The notes under the pieces were generated by a model that made no database searches, was not told the origin of the DNA, and was given only the letters and a program-made list of their open reading frames with translations. Made by a program: the position numbers and the translations under genes. Positions 7,936-17,123 of a stretch of 64,000 nucleotides of DNA are shown here, one piece after another. Within the stretch, counting starts at the first letter, position 1, and each line of letters opens with the position of its first letter. Source of the stretch: Lentisphaerota bacterium (GTDB taxonomy: Bacteria; Verrucomicrobiota; Kiritimatiellia; UBA8416; VGWJ01); contig VGWJ01000011.1 in assembly GCA_016873635.1 (NCBI GenBank), forward strand, positions 1 to 64,000, given 5' to 3'.

Positions 7936-8745
7936 ATGACAGGAACGCTTCTGACCGGCATTGCGGCGTTGCTCGCGGCCGTTCAGGCGCACGCCGGGGA
8001 GACGCTCAGGCTGGCCACCACCACCAGCACCTATGAGACGGGGCTTCTCGACCGCGTCCTGCCGCCGTTCGAGAAGAAGCACAACGTGAAGATCCACGTC
8101 ATCTCCGTCGGCACGGGCAAGGCCGTCAAGATCGCCGAAAACGGCGACGTGGACGTCATCCTCGTCCACGCCCGCGCGGCGGAAGACAAGTTCGTGGCCG
8201 ACGGCTGCGGCGTCAACCGGCGGGACGTGATGTACAACGATTTCCTTCTGCTGGGGCCGGCGGGCGATCCCGCCGGGATTGACGGCCTGAAAAAAGCCGC
8301 GGAGGCCCTGGGGCGGATCATGGACAAGCGTGCGCCTTTCGTGTCGCGCGGGGACGAGTCCGGAACGCACATCAAGGAGAAGTCCCTCTGGGCCAAGGCG
8401 GACCGGAAACCGTCGGGCGGATGGTACATCGAGGCCGGGCAGGGGATGAGCGCCACGCTGCGCATGGCGGACGAGAAGAACGCCTACGTCCTGGCTGACC
8501 GGGCGACGTTCATCTTCCAGAGGGACAAGCTGCGCCTGAAGCCGATGGTCGAGGGCGATCCGGACCTCTTCAATCCCTACGGCATAATCGCGGTCAGCCC
8601 CTACAGGCACCCCCATGTGAAGTATGAACCGGCCATGGCGCTCGTGGCCTGGATGACTTCGCCGGCGTGCCAGGAGCTGATAGCCGCCTACCGCAAGGAG
8701 GGCGGGCAGCTCTACTTCCCCAATGCGGCCAATCCGGTCGAGTGA
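7936..8745 (+). CDS. tupA: Tungstate ABC transporter substrate-binding protein
   Basis: LATTTSTYETGLLDRVLPPFEKKHNVKIHVISVGTGKAVKIAENGDVDVILVHARAAEDKFV...MYNDFLLLGP. Confidence 0.92.
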   Translation: MTGTLLTGIAALLAAVQAHAGETLRLATTTSTYETGLLDRVLPPFEKKHNVKIHVISVGTGKAVKIAENGDVDVILVHARAAEDKFVADGCGVNRRDVMYNDFLLLGPAGDPAGIDGLKKAAEALGRIMDKRAPFVSRGDESGTHIKEKSLWAKADRKPSGGWYIEAGQGMSATLRMADEKNAYVLADRATFIFQRDKLRLKPMVEGDPDLFNPYGIIAVSPYRHPHVKYEPAMALVAWMTSPACQELIAAYRKEGGQLYFPNAANPVE

Positions 8746-8763
8746 GGAGCGCCGGGTCGCGGA

Positions 8764-9456
8764 ATGGAATACATCACCGAAGGATGCACCGGAGCGTTGC
8801 GCATCATCTTCCGGGCCGACCGCGAGTTCGTCGCGATCGTAAGCGTTTCCCTGTTGGTCGCGACCATCTCCACGTCGCTGGCCGCCGTCAGCGGCATCCC
8901 GTTCGGCGCGCTTCTCGCGCACAAGCGCTTCGCCGGCCGTGACGCCGTCATCACGGTGCTCAACACGCTGATGTCGCTGCCCACGGTCGTGGTCGGCCTG
9001 ATGGTCTACTCGTTCCTGTCCCGCCGCGGGCCGCTCGGTTCCCTGGGGTTGCTCTACACGCGCTCCGCCATGGTAATAGGCCAGTGGATTCTGGCCTTCC
9101 CGATCGTGGCCGGCCTCAGCGTCGCCGCCGTCAAGGGACTGGACCCGCGCATCCACGAAACGGCCGTTTCGCTCGGGGCGGACGCGGCCCAGGGCTTCCG
9201 CACGTTTCTGCGCGAGGCGCGTTTCGGCATCCTGGCCGCCCTGGTGGCGGGCTTCGGCCGCGTTTTCGCGGAGGTGGGCGTCTCCATGATGCTGGGCGGC
9301 AATATCCGCGGTTACACGCGCAACATCACCACGGCCATCGCGCTCGAAACGAGCAAGGGCGAGTTCGCGCTCGGCATTGCGCTGGGCCTCGTGCTGCTCG
9401 CGGTTGCCCTGGGCGTCAACGTCGTGTTCGGACTGCTCAGGAGGAGGTCGGCGTGA
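8764..9456 (+). CDS. tupB: Tungstate ABC transporter permease
   Basis: Multi-TM permease; EVGVSMMLGGNIRGYTRNITTAIALETSKGEF is characteristic of TupB-type permeases. Confidence 0.92.
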   Translation: MEYITEGCTGALRIIFRADREFVAIVSVSLLVATISTSLAAVSGIPFGALLAHKRFAGRDAVITVLNTLMSLPTVVVGLMVYSFLSRRGPLGSLGLLYTRSAMVIGQWILAFPIVAGLSVAAVKGLDPRIHETAVSLGADAAQGFRTFLREARFGILAALVAGFGRVFAEVGVSMMLGGNIRGYTRNITTAIALETSKGEFALGIALGLVLLAVALGVNVVFGLLRRRSA

Positions 9457-10463
9457 CCGTCTATGCTCTGGAGGACGCCGTGGCCGGCGCGGGCGAGTTC
9501 AGACTGCGCGTCCGCGATTGCGCCATCGAGCAGGGGCGGGTCTACGCGGTGGTGGGCCCCAACGGCTCGGGCAAGACCACGCTGCTGAGAATGCTGGCTT
9601 TCCGTCTGCGGCCCGTGCGCGGCCGCGTGGCGTTCCGGGGCGAAGTCGTGGATTACGCCGACCGGGCGGGGCTGCTGGCGCGCCGCCGCCGGGTCAGCGC
9701 GCTGCTTCAGACCCCCTACCTCTTCAACCTGAGCGTCCGCGAGAACATCGCCTACGGGTTGAAGGTGCGGGGCTTGCCGCGCCGCGAGGTCGCCTCGCGC
9801 GTCGGCGCGATCATGGAGCGCCTGGGACTGGCGGCCCTCGCCGCGCGGAACGCGCACGCGCTCTCGGGCGGAGAGGCCCAGCGCGTGGCCCTGGCGCGCG
9901 CCCTGGTCCTCGATACGGAGGTCTACCTGCTCGACGAGCCGACCGCCAACGTCGACCAGCGCCAGGTGCGCGCCGTGGAAGAGCTCATTCTGGAGTTCAA
10001 CCGGAAGAACGCGGCGACGATTGTGCTCTCGACGCATTCGCAGGACCAGGCCTGCCGCCTGTCGCATCACGTCGTTTCCGTCGTGGAGGGCGAGATCCGC
10101 GACATTGCCTACGAGAATGTCTTCGCCGGCGTGCTCCACGCCGATCCGGACGGCCTTCGCGGCATGGCGTTGCCGGGCGGCGCGCGGATCAGGGCCGCCA
10201 CGGCAAAGACGGGCGCCGCCACGATCGCCGTTGACCCGCGGGACATCATCCTGTCCCGTCAGGCCATTGACTCGAGCGCCCTCAACCGGCTCACGGGCAC
10301 GATCGTCAAGATCGAGGACGCGGACGGAACGTTGCGGGTTTTCGTGGACGCCGGCGCGCTGATCTGCGCCATGATCACGCGCCGCTCCTTCCTGGACATG
10401 GGGCTGAACGTCGGCGAACGCGTGTGGCTGACGTTCAAGGCCACCGCCGTGAAGGTCCTCTAG
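9453..10463 (+). CDS. tupC: Tungstate ABC transporter ATPase with C-terminal TOBE/MOP-like domain
   Basis: Walker A GPNGSGKTT, LSGGEAQRVALARAL, Walker B VYLLDEPTANVD; C-terminal NRLTGTIVKIEDADG...VWLTFKATAVKVL. GTG start overlaps the tupB stop. Confidence 0.9.
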   Translation: MTVYALEDAVAGAGEFRLRVRDCAIEQGRVYAVVGPNGSGKTTLLRMLAFRLRPVRGRVAFRGEVVDYADRAGLLARRRRVSALLQTPYLFNLSVRENIAYGLKVRGLPRREVASRVGAIMERLGLAALAARNAHALSGGEAQRVALARALVLDTEVYLLDEPTANVDQRQVRAVEELILEFNRKNAATIVLSTHSQDQACRLSHHVVSVVEGEIRDIAYENVFAGVLHADPDGLRGMALPGGARIRAATAKTGAATIAVDPRDIILSRQAIDSSALNRLTGTIVKIEDADGTLRVFVDAGALICAMITRRSFLDMGLNVGERVWLTFKATAVKVL

Positions 10464-11125
10464 TCTCCCGTCCCGGAATCCCGCGCCAGGTCAGCTCGCG
10501 CTTTGGACGCGTTCGGCCGCACGGATTCCCGGGCCGGCTCCCGTTCCGGCCCGAAAGCCGCCTCGTACTCGTGTATCAGTCGCGAGTTGTAAGTCGGGCA
10601 GGTGTCGCGGGAGCAGTCCGGACAGGCGAACGGCCGCGCCATTATGATGTCGGGGTCCATGGGGTCGTGGGAGACGGGCCTGAAACCGATCGCCCGGTAC
10701 ATGCGCCAGGCCGGCGCGTTGTCCCACGTCACCGAAAGCCACACGTCCCGCAGGCGAAGCCGGAGGCATCCCCACCACATCGCCGCCAGGAACAGTTCCC
10801 GCCCCCACCCCCGGTGCTGGAAGTCCTGGTGCACAAAGATGATGATCTCCTGCTCGTCCGGCGTGTGCGGGTAGTAGACCAGGGCGGCGTGGGCGGCTAT
10901 GCGGCCGTCGATCAGCAATACGAAATTCGTGTTCCGCTCGTTTTCGACAAGCGACGCCAGCCAGCGCCGGGTGACCGCCTCCTTGAACGGGGGCAGTCCC
11001 TGGTAGGCGGCCTTCGGCTCGAACGTGAGATACATGTCCAGGAGGGCGGGCCAGTGCCGGGCCTCATAACGTCCGAATACCGGGACGTCTTCCGCGTGAC
11101 GGAGGGCCATCCTTTGCGGCTCCAT
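10460..11125 (-). CDS. GNAT-family acetyltransferase
   Basis: FVHQDFQHRGWGRELFLAAMWWG...LSVTWDNAPAWRMYRAIGFRPV. Confidence 0.8.
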   Translation of the reverse strand: MEPQRMALRHAEDVPVFGRYEARHWPALLDMYLTFEPKAAYQGLPPFKEAVTRRWLASLVENERNTNFVLLIDGRIAAHAALVYYPHTPDEQEIIIFVHQDFQHRGWGRELFLAAMWWGCLRLRLRDVWLSVTWDNAPAWRMYRAIGFRPVSHDPMDPDIIMARPFACPDCSRDTCPTYNSRLIHEYEAAFGPEREPARESVRPNASKARADLARDSGTGD

Positions 11126-11285
11126 GATCCGGGGTATTTTCCCCCGCCCCGCCAGTCAAGTCAAGCCGCGCCGACTTTTGCCCTTCTTTTCTTCCAGCCT
11201 CCCGTTCCGCGACTCTCCCTGCGCTTGTCAGACCCGTGACGCCGCAGTATTGTGTGGCCTGTCCCGCAAGGAAGGGCTTGCGCGC

Positions 11286-11699
11286 ATGCCTCTCACCCGT
11301 TTCAGCGTGTCGCTGGACGCCGGCTTGGTCGAGCGGTTCGACCGCGAGATCAGGGCCCAGGGCTGCCCCACGCGGTCCAAGGCCGTGGGCGACCTGATCC
11401 GCGCCGGCCTGGTCCAGGCCGAATGGCGCCGCGGCGACGAAGTGGCCGGGGCGGTCGTCATGGTCTACGACCACCACAAGCGCGACATCCTCCGGAAGCT
11501 CACGCAGGTGCAGCACGACTGCCACGACGCCATCATATCGACCCAACACATCCATCTCGACCACGACAACTGCCTGGAAATCGTGGCCGTGCGCGGCAAA
11601 CGCGCCCGGGTCGAGAACGTCGTCAGGCGCCTGAAGGCGCTGAAGGGCCTGAAGCACGTTTCCCTCGCCGCCGGCACCACCGGCCGACGGCTGGCGTGA
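11286..11699 (+). CDS. nikR: Nickel-responsive regulator NikR
   Basis: RFSVSLDAGLVERFDREI RHH domain; Ni-site pattern STQHIHLDHDNCLEIVAVRG. Confidence 0.92.
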   Translation: MPLTRFSVSLDAGLVERFDREIRAQGCPTRSKAVGDLIRAGLVQAEWRRGDEVAGAVVMVYDHHKRDILRKLTQVQHDCHDAIISTQHIHLDHDNCLEIVAVRGKRARVENVVRRLKALKGLKHVSLAAGTTGRRLA

Positions 11700-11734
11700 G
11701 ACCGGCTCCGGAAAGCCGAGAAGGGCTCGCGGCT

Positions 11735-12226
11735 TCAGCCCAGTTTGCGCAGCTCCCTGACGAAAGCCACGATGTGCTTCTTTTCCTCGTCGATGATCTT
11801 CCGCAGCCAGTCGCCGCCCAGTTTTGCGGGAACCATATCCAGGAAGCCCTGGTAGAAGAGCACGGCGTTCTTTTCCATCTGCAGGCCGATCTTGAGGATG
11901 TCGCGCAGCGATTCCCTGCCCGTCAGCGCGGCGGCTGCCCTGGGCGCGCCTTCGATCCCGGCGCCGTCGACCATGGCCCCGAGATACAGCGCGGCTTCGT
12001 TGTCGGGGTCGAAGGCCGTCTCTTCGCGGGCGCCTTCGCCCAGCTCCCTGCGCATCGCCGCGAAGATCCGTTCGTGTTCCTTCTCCATATCCGCCAGCTT
12101 CAGCAGAAACGAACAGTCGGCCTCGCTGGCGTGCCGGTCGGCCGCCTTGCGGTAGAAAGCCACCGCCTCCTGCTCCGCCCGGATCGCCATTTGCAGCACT
12201 TCGTCGGCATTGAAACGGATGCCCAT
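11735..12226 (-). CDS. Ferritin-like/rubrerythrin-like diiron protein
   Basis: AIRAEQEAVAFYRKAADRHA...LKLADMEKEHERIF...GLQMEKNAVLFYQGF...IIDEEKKHIVAF: four-helix ExxH repeats. Confidence 0.8.
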   Translation of the reverse strand: MGIRFNADEVLQMAIRAEQEAVAFYRKAADRHASEADCSFLLKLADMEKEHERIFAAMRRELGEGAREETAFDPDNEAALYLGAMVDGAGIEGAPRAAAALTGRESLRDILKIGLQMEKNAVLFYQGFLDMVPAKLGGDWLRKIIDEEKKHIVAFVRELRKLG

Positions 12227-12340
12227 GGAAACCTCCTGTATCGCGGTTTTTTCTCCTTCAGACGTCCGAAGGTACGTCCTCAGCGCGCGTGTTTCAAGGA
12301 CAATGCGCCGAAGGCCGGTGAGGCGTGCGCGAATGCTTGA

Positions 12341-13288
12341 ATGCCGCGCCGTTTTCTGCCATTTTCCGCCAAGCTTGCGGACCGGACCGACGTGATGAAC
12401 ACGGCGTACATGCAGTTTCTGACGGCCGACTTCGTCAGCCGCGTGCTTCCGCGGCGGTTTGCCTACTGGGTCGGCCTGCGCGTCGCGGACGAATTTTACT
12501 GCCGCGACGCCAGGGGCCGGGCGGCCGTAAAGTCCAACCTGCGGCACGTCCTGGATTTCAGGGGGCTGAAAGCCTCGGACGAAACCCTGGAGCGAATGGC
12601 GCGGACGGTGTTCCAGAATTTCGGCAAGCACCTGGTTGATTTCTTCGGCTCGCGCCGGCTTTCGCGGCGGGAGGTGGACCGCATGGTGAGTCTCGAGCAT
12701 TCCGAGCACCTCGAGCAGGCGCGGGCGCTCGGCCAGGGCGTGATCGTGGTTACGGCGCACCTCGGCAACTGGGAGCTGGGCGGCGCGGTGCTGGGCGCGC
12801 TGGGCTGTCCGCTCAACGCGGTGATCCTGCCGGAGCGTGACCGCCGTATCAGGGCGCTTTTTCGCGCCCGGCGCGAAAGCCGGCTTCAGCGCGTCATCCC
12901 GCTGGGCAAGGCCGCGCGGGGCGTGCTGGAGGCGCTGGCGCGGAAGGAGTTCGTGGCCCTGCTGGCGGACCGCGACTACAGCGCGCGGGACGACCGGGTC
13001 GAGTTTTTCGGCAGGCCGGCCAGGATGCCGCGCGGCCCGGCGGCCATCAGCGCGCGCACGGGCTGTCCGGTTCTGCCGGGTTTTCTCCTGCGCCAGAAGG
13101 ACGACACTTTCCTGCTGCGGTTCCGTCCGCTGATCGTTCCCGCGGGGTATTCGTCCGAGCGGGAGATCCGCCTGCAGATATGTCGCGGCCTCGAAGAGGA
13201 GATCGGCGGACGTCCGGAGCAGTGGTTCATGTTCGAGGATTTCTGGAACGCGCGCGCCTGGCACGGCGGCAGGGGGGAGCAACGATGA
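12341..13288 (+). CDS. Lipid A acyltransferase, LpxL/HtrB-like
   Basis: GVIVVTAHLGNWELGG (HX4E-like), ALLADRDYSARDDRVEFFGRPARMPRGPA. Confidence 0.85.
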   Translation: MPRRFLPFSAKLADRTDVMNTAYMQFLTADFVSRVLPRRFAYWVGLRVADEFYCRDARGRAAVKSNLRHVLDFRGLKASDETLERMARTVFQNFGKHLVDFFGSRRLSRREVDRMVSLEHSEHLEQARALGQGVIVVTAHLGNWELGGAVLGALGCPLNAVILPERDRRIRALFRARRESRLQRVIPLGKAARGVLEALARKEFVALLADRDYSARDDRVEFFGRPARMPRGPAAISARTGCPVLPGFLLRQKDDTFLLRFRPLIVPAGYSSEREIRLQICRGLEEEIGGRPEQWFMFEDFWNARAWHGGRGEQR

Positions 13289-14001
13289 ACGGCGAGACGA
13301 GGAACGGGTCCCGGTTCTGCGTGATCGTGCCGGCGTACCAGGAGGAGGCGCGCGTGGGCGCCGCCGTGGGAGGCATCCGCGCGTACTGCCGGGACGTGGT
13401 CGTGGTCGACGACGGTTCCGCGGACCGCACCGCCGCGGAGGCGGACCGGGCCGGAGCGGTGGTGCTGAAACACGCCGTGAACCAGGGCAAGGGCGCGGCG
13501 ATCGCCACGGGAATGGCCTACGCCCTGGAGCACGGCTACGAATTCGTCGTGGCCATGGACGGCGACGGCCAGCACGCGCCCGAAGACATTCCGGCGTTCG
13601 TGGAGGCCTACGCGCGAACGGGCGACCCCGTGATCCTGGGCAACCGCATGGCGGATCCGCGCGGCATGCCGCTGGTGCGGCGCCTGACGAACCGCTTCAT
13701 GAGTTGGCTGCTCAGCCGGCGCATGGGCCGCCGCGTCCCCGACACGCAGTGCGGATTCCGGCTCTACCGGTGCGAGGGATTCCCCGCGGTTCCGGACGCG
13801 TCGCGCCGCTTCGACTACGACTCTGAGATACTGCTGCTTTACGCCGAGGCCGGCGCGCGCATCGGCGCGGTGCCGGTGCGGGTGATCTACGGCGACGAGA
13901 AGAGCAAGATATGTCCGGTCAAGGACACGCTGCGCTTCATCCGGATGCTGCGGCGGCACCAGCGGGCCCGGCGCGTCCGGGCGGGAAAGGGCAAAGCATG
14001 A
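13285..14001 (+). CDS. Family 2 glycosyltransferase (DPM1-like)
   Basis: CVIVPAYQEEARVGAAVGGIR...VVVVDDGSADRTAAEA...MDGDGQHAPEDIPAF. Confidence 0.85.
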   Translation: MNGETRNGSRFCVIVPAYQEEARVGAAVGGIRAYCRDVVVVDDGSADRTAAEADRAGAVVLKHAVNQGKGAAIATGMAYALEHGYEFVVAMDGDGQHAPEDIPAFVEAYARTGDPVILGNRMADPRGMPLVRRLTNRFMSWLLSRRMGRRVPDTQCGFRLYRCEGFPAVPDASRRFDYDSEILLLYAEAGARIGAVPVRVIYGDEKSKICPVKDTLRFIRMLRRHQRARRVRAGKGKA

Positions 14002-14540
14002 TTCGCGCGCTCGCCTGGCTGATTTTCCTCACGTTCCTTCCGGCGCTTGAGCTGCGGGCCTCCATTCCCGTGGGCATGCTTCCGGTCAAGATGCCTTTCA
14101 CGGAGGGCCGTATCAGCGACCTCATGGCGTGGCCGCTGGCGGTTGCGGTCTGCACGCTGGCCAACATCGCGCTGGGGTGGGCCGTGTTCCGGGTTCTGGG
14201 GCCGGTATTCACGGCCATGCGGCGCTGGGGCTGGTTCGAGCGCCGCGTCTGGCCGCGCCTCGAGCGGACGCGCCACCGTCTGCACCCCTACGTGGAAAAA
14301 TACGGCGAGCTGGGACTGGCCGTGTTCATCGGCATCCCCCTGCCCGGTTCCGGGGTCTACACGGGGGCTTTCGGAGCCTACCTGCTGGGCTTCGACCGGC
14401 GCCGGTTCGCCGTGGCCAACGCAATCGGCGTGCTCATCGCCGCCGCGGCGGTGACGACGCTGTGCCTCCTGCTTCTGCACGGGGTGATCGGCGAAGAGAG
14501 CTGGGCGGCCCGGCTCTTTCTCAAGCTGCACGGCGGCTGA
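13998..14540 (+). CDS. Small multidrug export protein family (COG2426-like) membrane protein
   Basis: LELRASIPVGM...YGELGLAVFIGIPLPGSGVYTGAFGAYLLGFDRRRFAVANAIGV. Confidence 0.75.
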   Translation: MIRALAWLIFLTFLPALELRASIPVGMLPVKMPFTEGRISDLMAWPLAVAVCTLANIALGWAVFRVLGPVFTAMRRWGWFERRVWPRLERTRHRLHPYVEKYGELGLAVFIGIPLPGSGVYTGAFGAYLLGFDRRRFAVANAIGVLIAAAAVTTLCLLLLHGVIGEESWAARLFLKLHGG

Positions 14541-14551
14541 GACGCGCTTTT

Positions 14552-14896
14552 CTACGCGTGCCGCGCGACGACGCTCAGCAGCTCCGCGGATTCGCAGGGC
14601 TGGATCAGGTGGTCCGCCGCGCCCAGCTGCTGCGACTGGAAGACGGACTTGCTTTCGCCCTTGGCGGTGAGCATCACGACGGGGATGTTCTTCGTAAGCT
14701 CCAGGCGCTGGAGTCGCTTGAGCACCGCGAAACCGTCCATCTTCGGCGTCATCACGTCCGGCAGGATCAGGTGCGGCTTCTCCGCGGCGGCCTTGGCCAG
14801 GCCTTCTTCGCCGTCATACGCGGTCACGACTTCGTAGTCGTTCGCTTCCAGCCGCATCTTGATCATTTCAACATGGTCCGGTTCATCGTCGATCAT
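14552..14896 (-). CDS. Response regulator receiver-domain protein, 5' end possibly truncated
   Basis: (KKRIL)MIDDEPDHVEMIKMRLEANDYEVVTAYDGEEGL...LILPDVMTPKMDGFAVLKRL...VVMLTAKGE; in-frame TGA only a few codons upstream. Confidence 0.8.
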   Translation of the reverse strand: MIDDEPDHVEMIKMRLEANDYEVVTAYDGEEGLAKAAAEKPHLILPDVMTPKMDGFAVLKRLQRLELTKNIPVVMLTAKGESKSVFQSQQLGAADHLIQPCESAELLSVVARHA

Positions 14897-14916
14897 CAGA
14901 ATCCGCTTCTTCCGTC

Positions 14917-15234
14917 AGTGACGGTGTGCGGCAACACCGTGACCGGCAGCGCCCCGGACAAGTGTTCAGTCTGCGGGGCGCCGAAGGCCAGGTTCGCCGA
15001 GGTCAAGTAGCCGGAACGACGGCATGCCATGAGCCGCTTCCGGACGCGGGAACGCCGGCGGCCGGTGGCGGCGCAGGGCGCGTGGTGGTCCTGGGTGGCG
15101 GCATTGCGGGAATCTCGGCCGTCGAGTCGTTGCGGCAGACCCGGATTTCGGAGTGTGCCCTCGCCGACGCCAACGCGGCCCTGGCCGCGCTGCGCGACGG
15201 CGCGCCGGCGGGCGCCGCGGCGCTGAGGCCGTGA
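14917..15234 (+). pseudogene. Remnant of a rubredoxin-domain / FAD-dependent oxidoreductase gene(s)
   Basis: VTVCGNTVTGSAPDKCSVCGAPKARFAEVK* (rubredoxin-like zinc/iron ribbon without a start) then in another frame GGAGRVVVLGGGIAGISAVESLRQT (Rossmann GxGxxG) truncated to a short tail. Confidence 0.6.
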
Positions 15235-15331
15235 CCGGCCGGATGTGGGATTGCCCGCGCTTGACACCCGCCCCGCCTTCGTCAAGATTCTACGGTTCGT
15301 TCCCTGGACGGGAGAAAGCCGGAGGAAAACC

Positions 15332-16132
15332 ATGGTCCGTGACTGCAAGGCGCTGGCGGCGTTCGTGTGCGAGGAGATCGGCAAACGTGTGGATACGGCC
15401 GTGGTCGGCCTCAGCGGCGGGGCGGATTCGTCCCTCGTCGCCATCCTGAGCGCGCGGGCCCTGGGCAGGGACAACGTCTATGGCGTGAGCATGCCGTACA
15501 ACGAGGTGGACGTGCGCACGTTCAACGCGCGCTCCACGCGCCTGGCCGAGCGCCTCGGCATTCGCCACCTGGTCCGGCCGGTTGCGGCCATCGCCGACGC
15601 CATCACGGCGCAGATGGCCGTGGACCAAAGCGATGTCCTCACGGCCGCGAACAAGGGCAACGCGCGCAGCCGCGCGCGCATGTGCGTGCTTTACGGACTG
15701 GCCCACGCGCTGGGCACCCGACTGCCCGGCCGGCGCGTGCGGGTGATGGGCACCGGCAACCTGTCCGAGGATTTCATCGGCTACGACACCAAGGGCGGCG
15801 ACGCGCTGGCCGACCTGTTCCCCATCGGCGAGCTGTTCAAGTCCGAGGTGTACCAGATGCTCGGGTATTTCGTCGCGCAGGGCGTCATCGGCGAGGACCT
15901 GATCGACCGCATCCCTTCCGCCGGCCTGGAGGAGAACCAGACCGACGAGGGGGACCTGGGCCACAGCTACAACGCCATGGAGCATGGCGTGCGCTTCTGC
16001 CTGGCGCACTACCGCGACATGCCCGCCGAGGCCCCGGACGCGATCACGGCCTTCGTGTGGGAGCGTCATCTGGCCCACAGGCACAAGCACGAGGCTCCGC
16101 CCGTGGTGCGCCTGCGGCATCTCTGCGACTGA
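15332..16132 (+). CDS. nadE: NAD(+) synthase (ammonia-dependent)
   Basis: TAVVGLSGGADSSLVAILSARALG; GTGNLSEDFIGYDTKGGDALADLFPIGELFKSEVYQM. Confidence 0.92.
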   Translation: MVRDCKALAAFVCEEIGKRVDTAVVGLSGGADSSLVAILSARALGRDNVYGVSMPYNEVDVRTFNARSTRLAERLGIRHLVRPVAAIADAITAQMAVDQSDVLTAANKGNARSRARMCVLYGLAHALGTRLPGRRVRVMGTGNLSEDFIGYDTKGGDALADLFPIGELFKSEVYQMLGYFVAQGVIGEDLIDRIPSAGLEENQTDEGDLGHSYNAMEHGVRFCLAHYRDMPAEAPDAITAFVWERHLAHRHKHEAPPVVRLRHLCD

Positions 16133-17123
16133 GCATCTCCAGCGCCACCTCCCCCACCTGCTCGGGCGTGACCCCCTGCAGGCACGGCACGCCGGGCTGC
16201 CGGCACGCGCGCGAGAAGCAGGGCTGACAGGGAAGCGACGCCGTAACCACGCGGTGGCCCGCGCCGTAGGGGCCGTTGCGCGCCGGATCGGTCGAGGCGA
16301 ATATCGCCAGGACCGGCACGCCGACGGCGGCGGCCATGTGCGCCGGTCCGGAATCGTTCGACACCACCAGGTCCATCTGCGCCAGCGTGCCGCCCAGCGC
16401 GGCAAAATCGAGCCTGCCGGACAGGTCTTCCGCGGCCCCGCCGGCGGCGGCGGCGATCCGACCGCAGACTTCCCGGTCCTCCTGTCCGCCGAACAGGTAC
16501 ACCGACGCCCCGCGCGTGCGCGCCAGCCGCCGCGCCACGTCCGCAAAACAGGATTCGGGCCACGTCTTGTTGGGCCGGCGCGACATCGGCACGATGCCCA
16601 CCCGCGGCCGGGGCAGAGCCGCCTGCCGCGGCGGAAAGCGCACCGGGAAGACGGGCGCCATGCGTTGCAGCTTCAGCGCGTCAACTACGTCCAGGCACTG
16701 CTCCACGACGTGGCGGCCCTCGCGCCGCCGCCCCGCCAGGCGGGGATACAGGAAGCGCGTTCCCTCGCGCGCGAAGGAGGGTCCGATCCGCAGGCGGCCG
16801 CGCGCCATCAAGGCGATCATCGCGCTTTTCAGCAGTCCGTGCAGGTCGATCACGTAGTCGTATTCCGCGGCGCGCAGGTCCGCGAGGAACGGGCGCAGAT
16901 TCGACCAGAAGGCGCGGCGGCGGAAAGGGATCACCCGGGCGACGTCGGTGAAGCACTCGCGCAGCAGCCCCGCGTAGGTATCCGCGACGACCCAGTGGAT
17001 CTCCGCGCCGAGTCCTTCTTTAAGATTGTGCACCGCGGGCAGCGCATGAAACAGGTCTCCCAGCGAGCTCAACTTGACGATCAGCACCTTCACTCGGCCG
17101 CCCTCCCTGGCCCGCGCACTCAC
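16044..17123 (-). CDS. Heptosyltransferase-like family 9 glycosyltransferase (start possibly GTG 17093)
   Basis: VKVLIVKLSSLGDLFHALPAVHNLK; VSNDSGPAHMAAAVGVPVLAIFASTDPARNGPYG. Confidence 0.88.
   Translation of the reverse strand: MSARAREGGRVKVLIVKLSSLGDLFHALPAVHNLKEGLGAEIHWVVADTYAGLLRECFTDVARVIPFRRRAFWSNLRPFLADLRAAEYDYVIDLHGLLKSAMIALMARGRLRIGPSFAREGTRFLYPRLAGRRREGRHVVEQCLDVVDALKLQRMAPVFPVRFPPRQAALPRPRVGIVPMSRRPNKTWPESCFADVARRLARTRGASVYLFGGQEDREVCGRIAAAAGGAAEDLSGRLDFAALGGTLAQMDLVVSNDSGPAHMAAAVGVPVLAIFASTDPARNGPYGAGHRVVTASLPCQPCFSRACRQPGVPCLQGVTPEQVGEVALEMLSRRDAAGAPRAEPRACACGPDDAPTRRP

Noticed and set aside
11124-11285. NikR operator (GTATGA-N16-TCATAC) upstream of nikR
   Set aside because: No matching dyad found by eye in this region.
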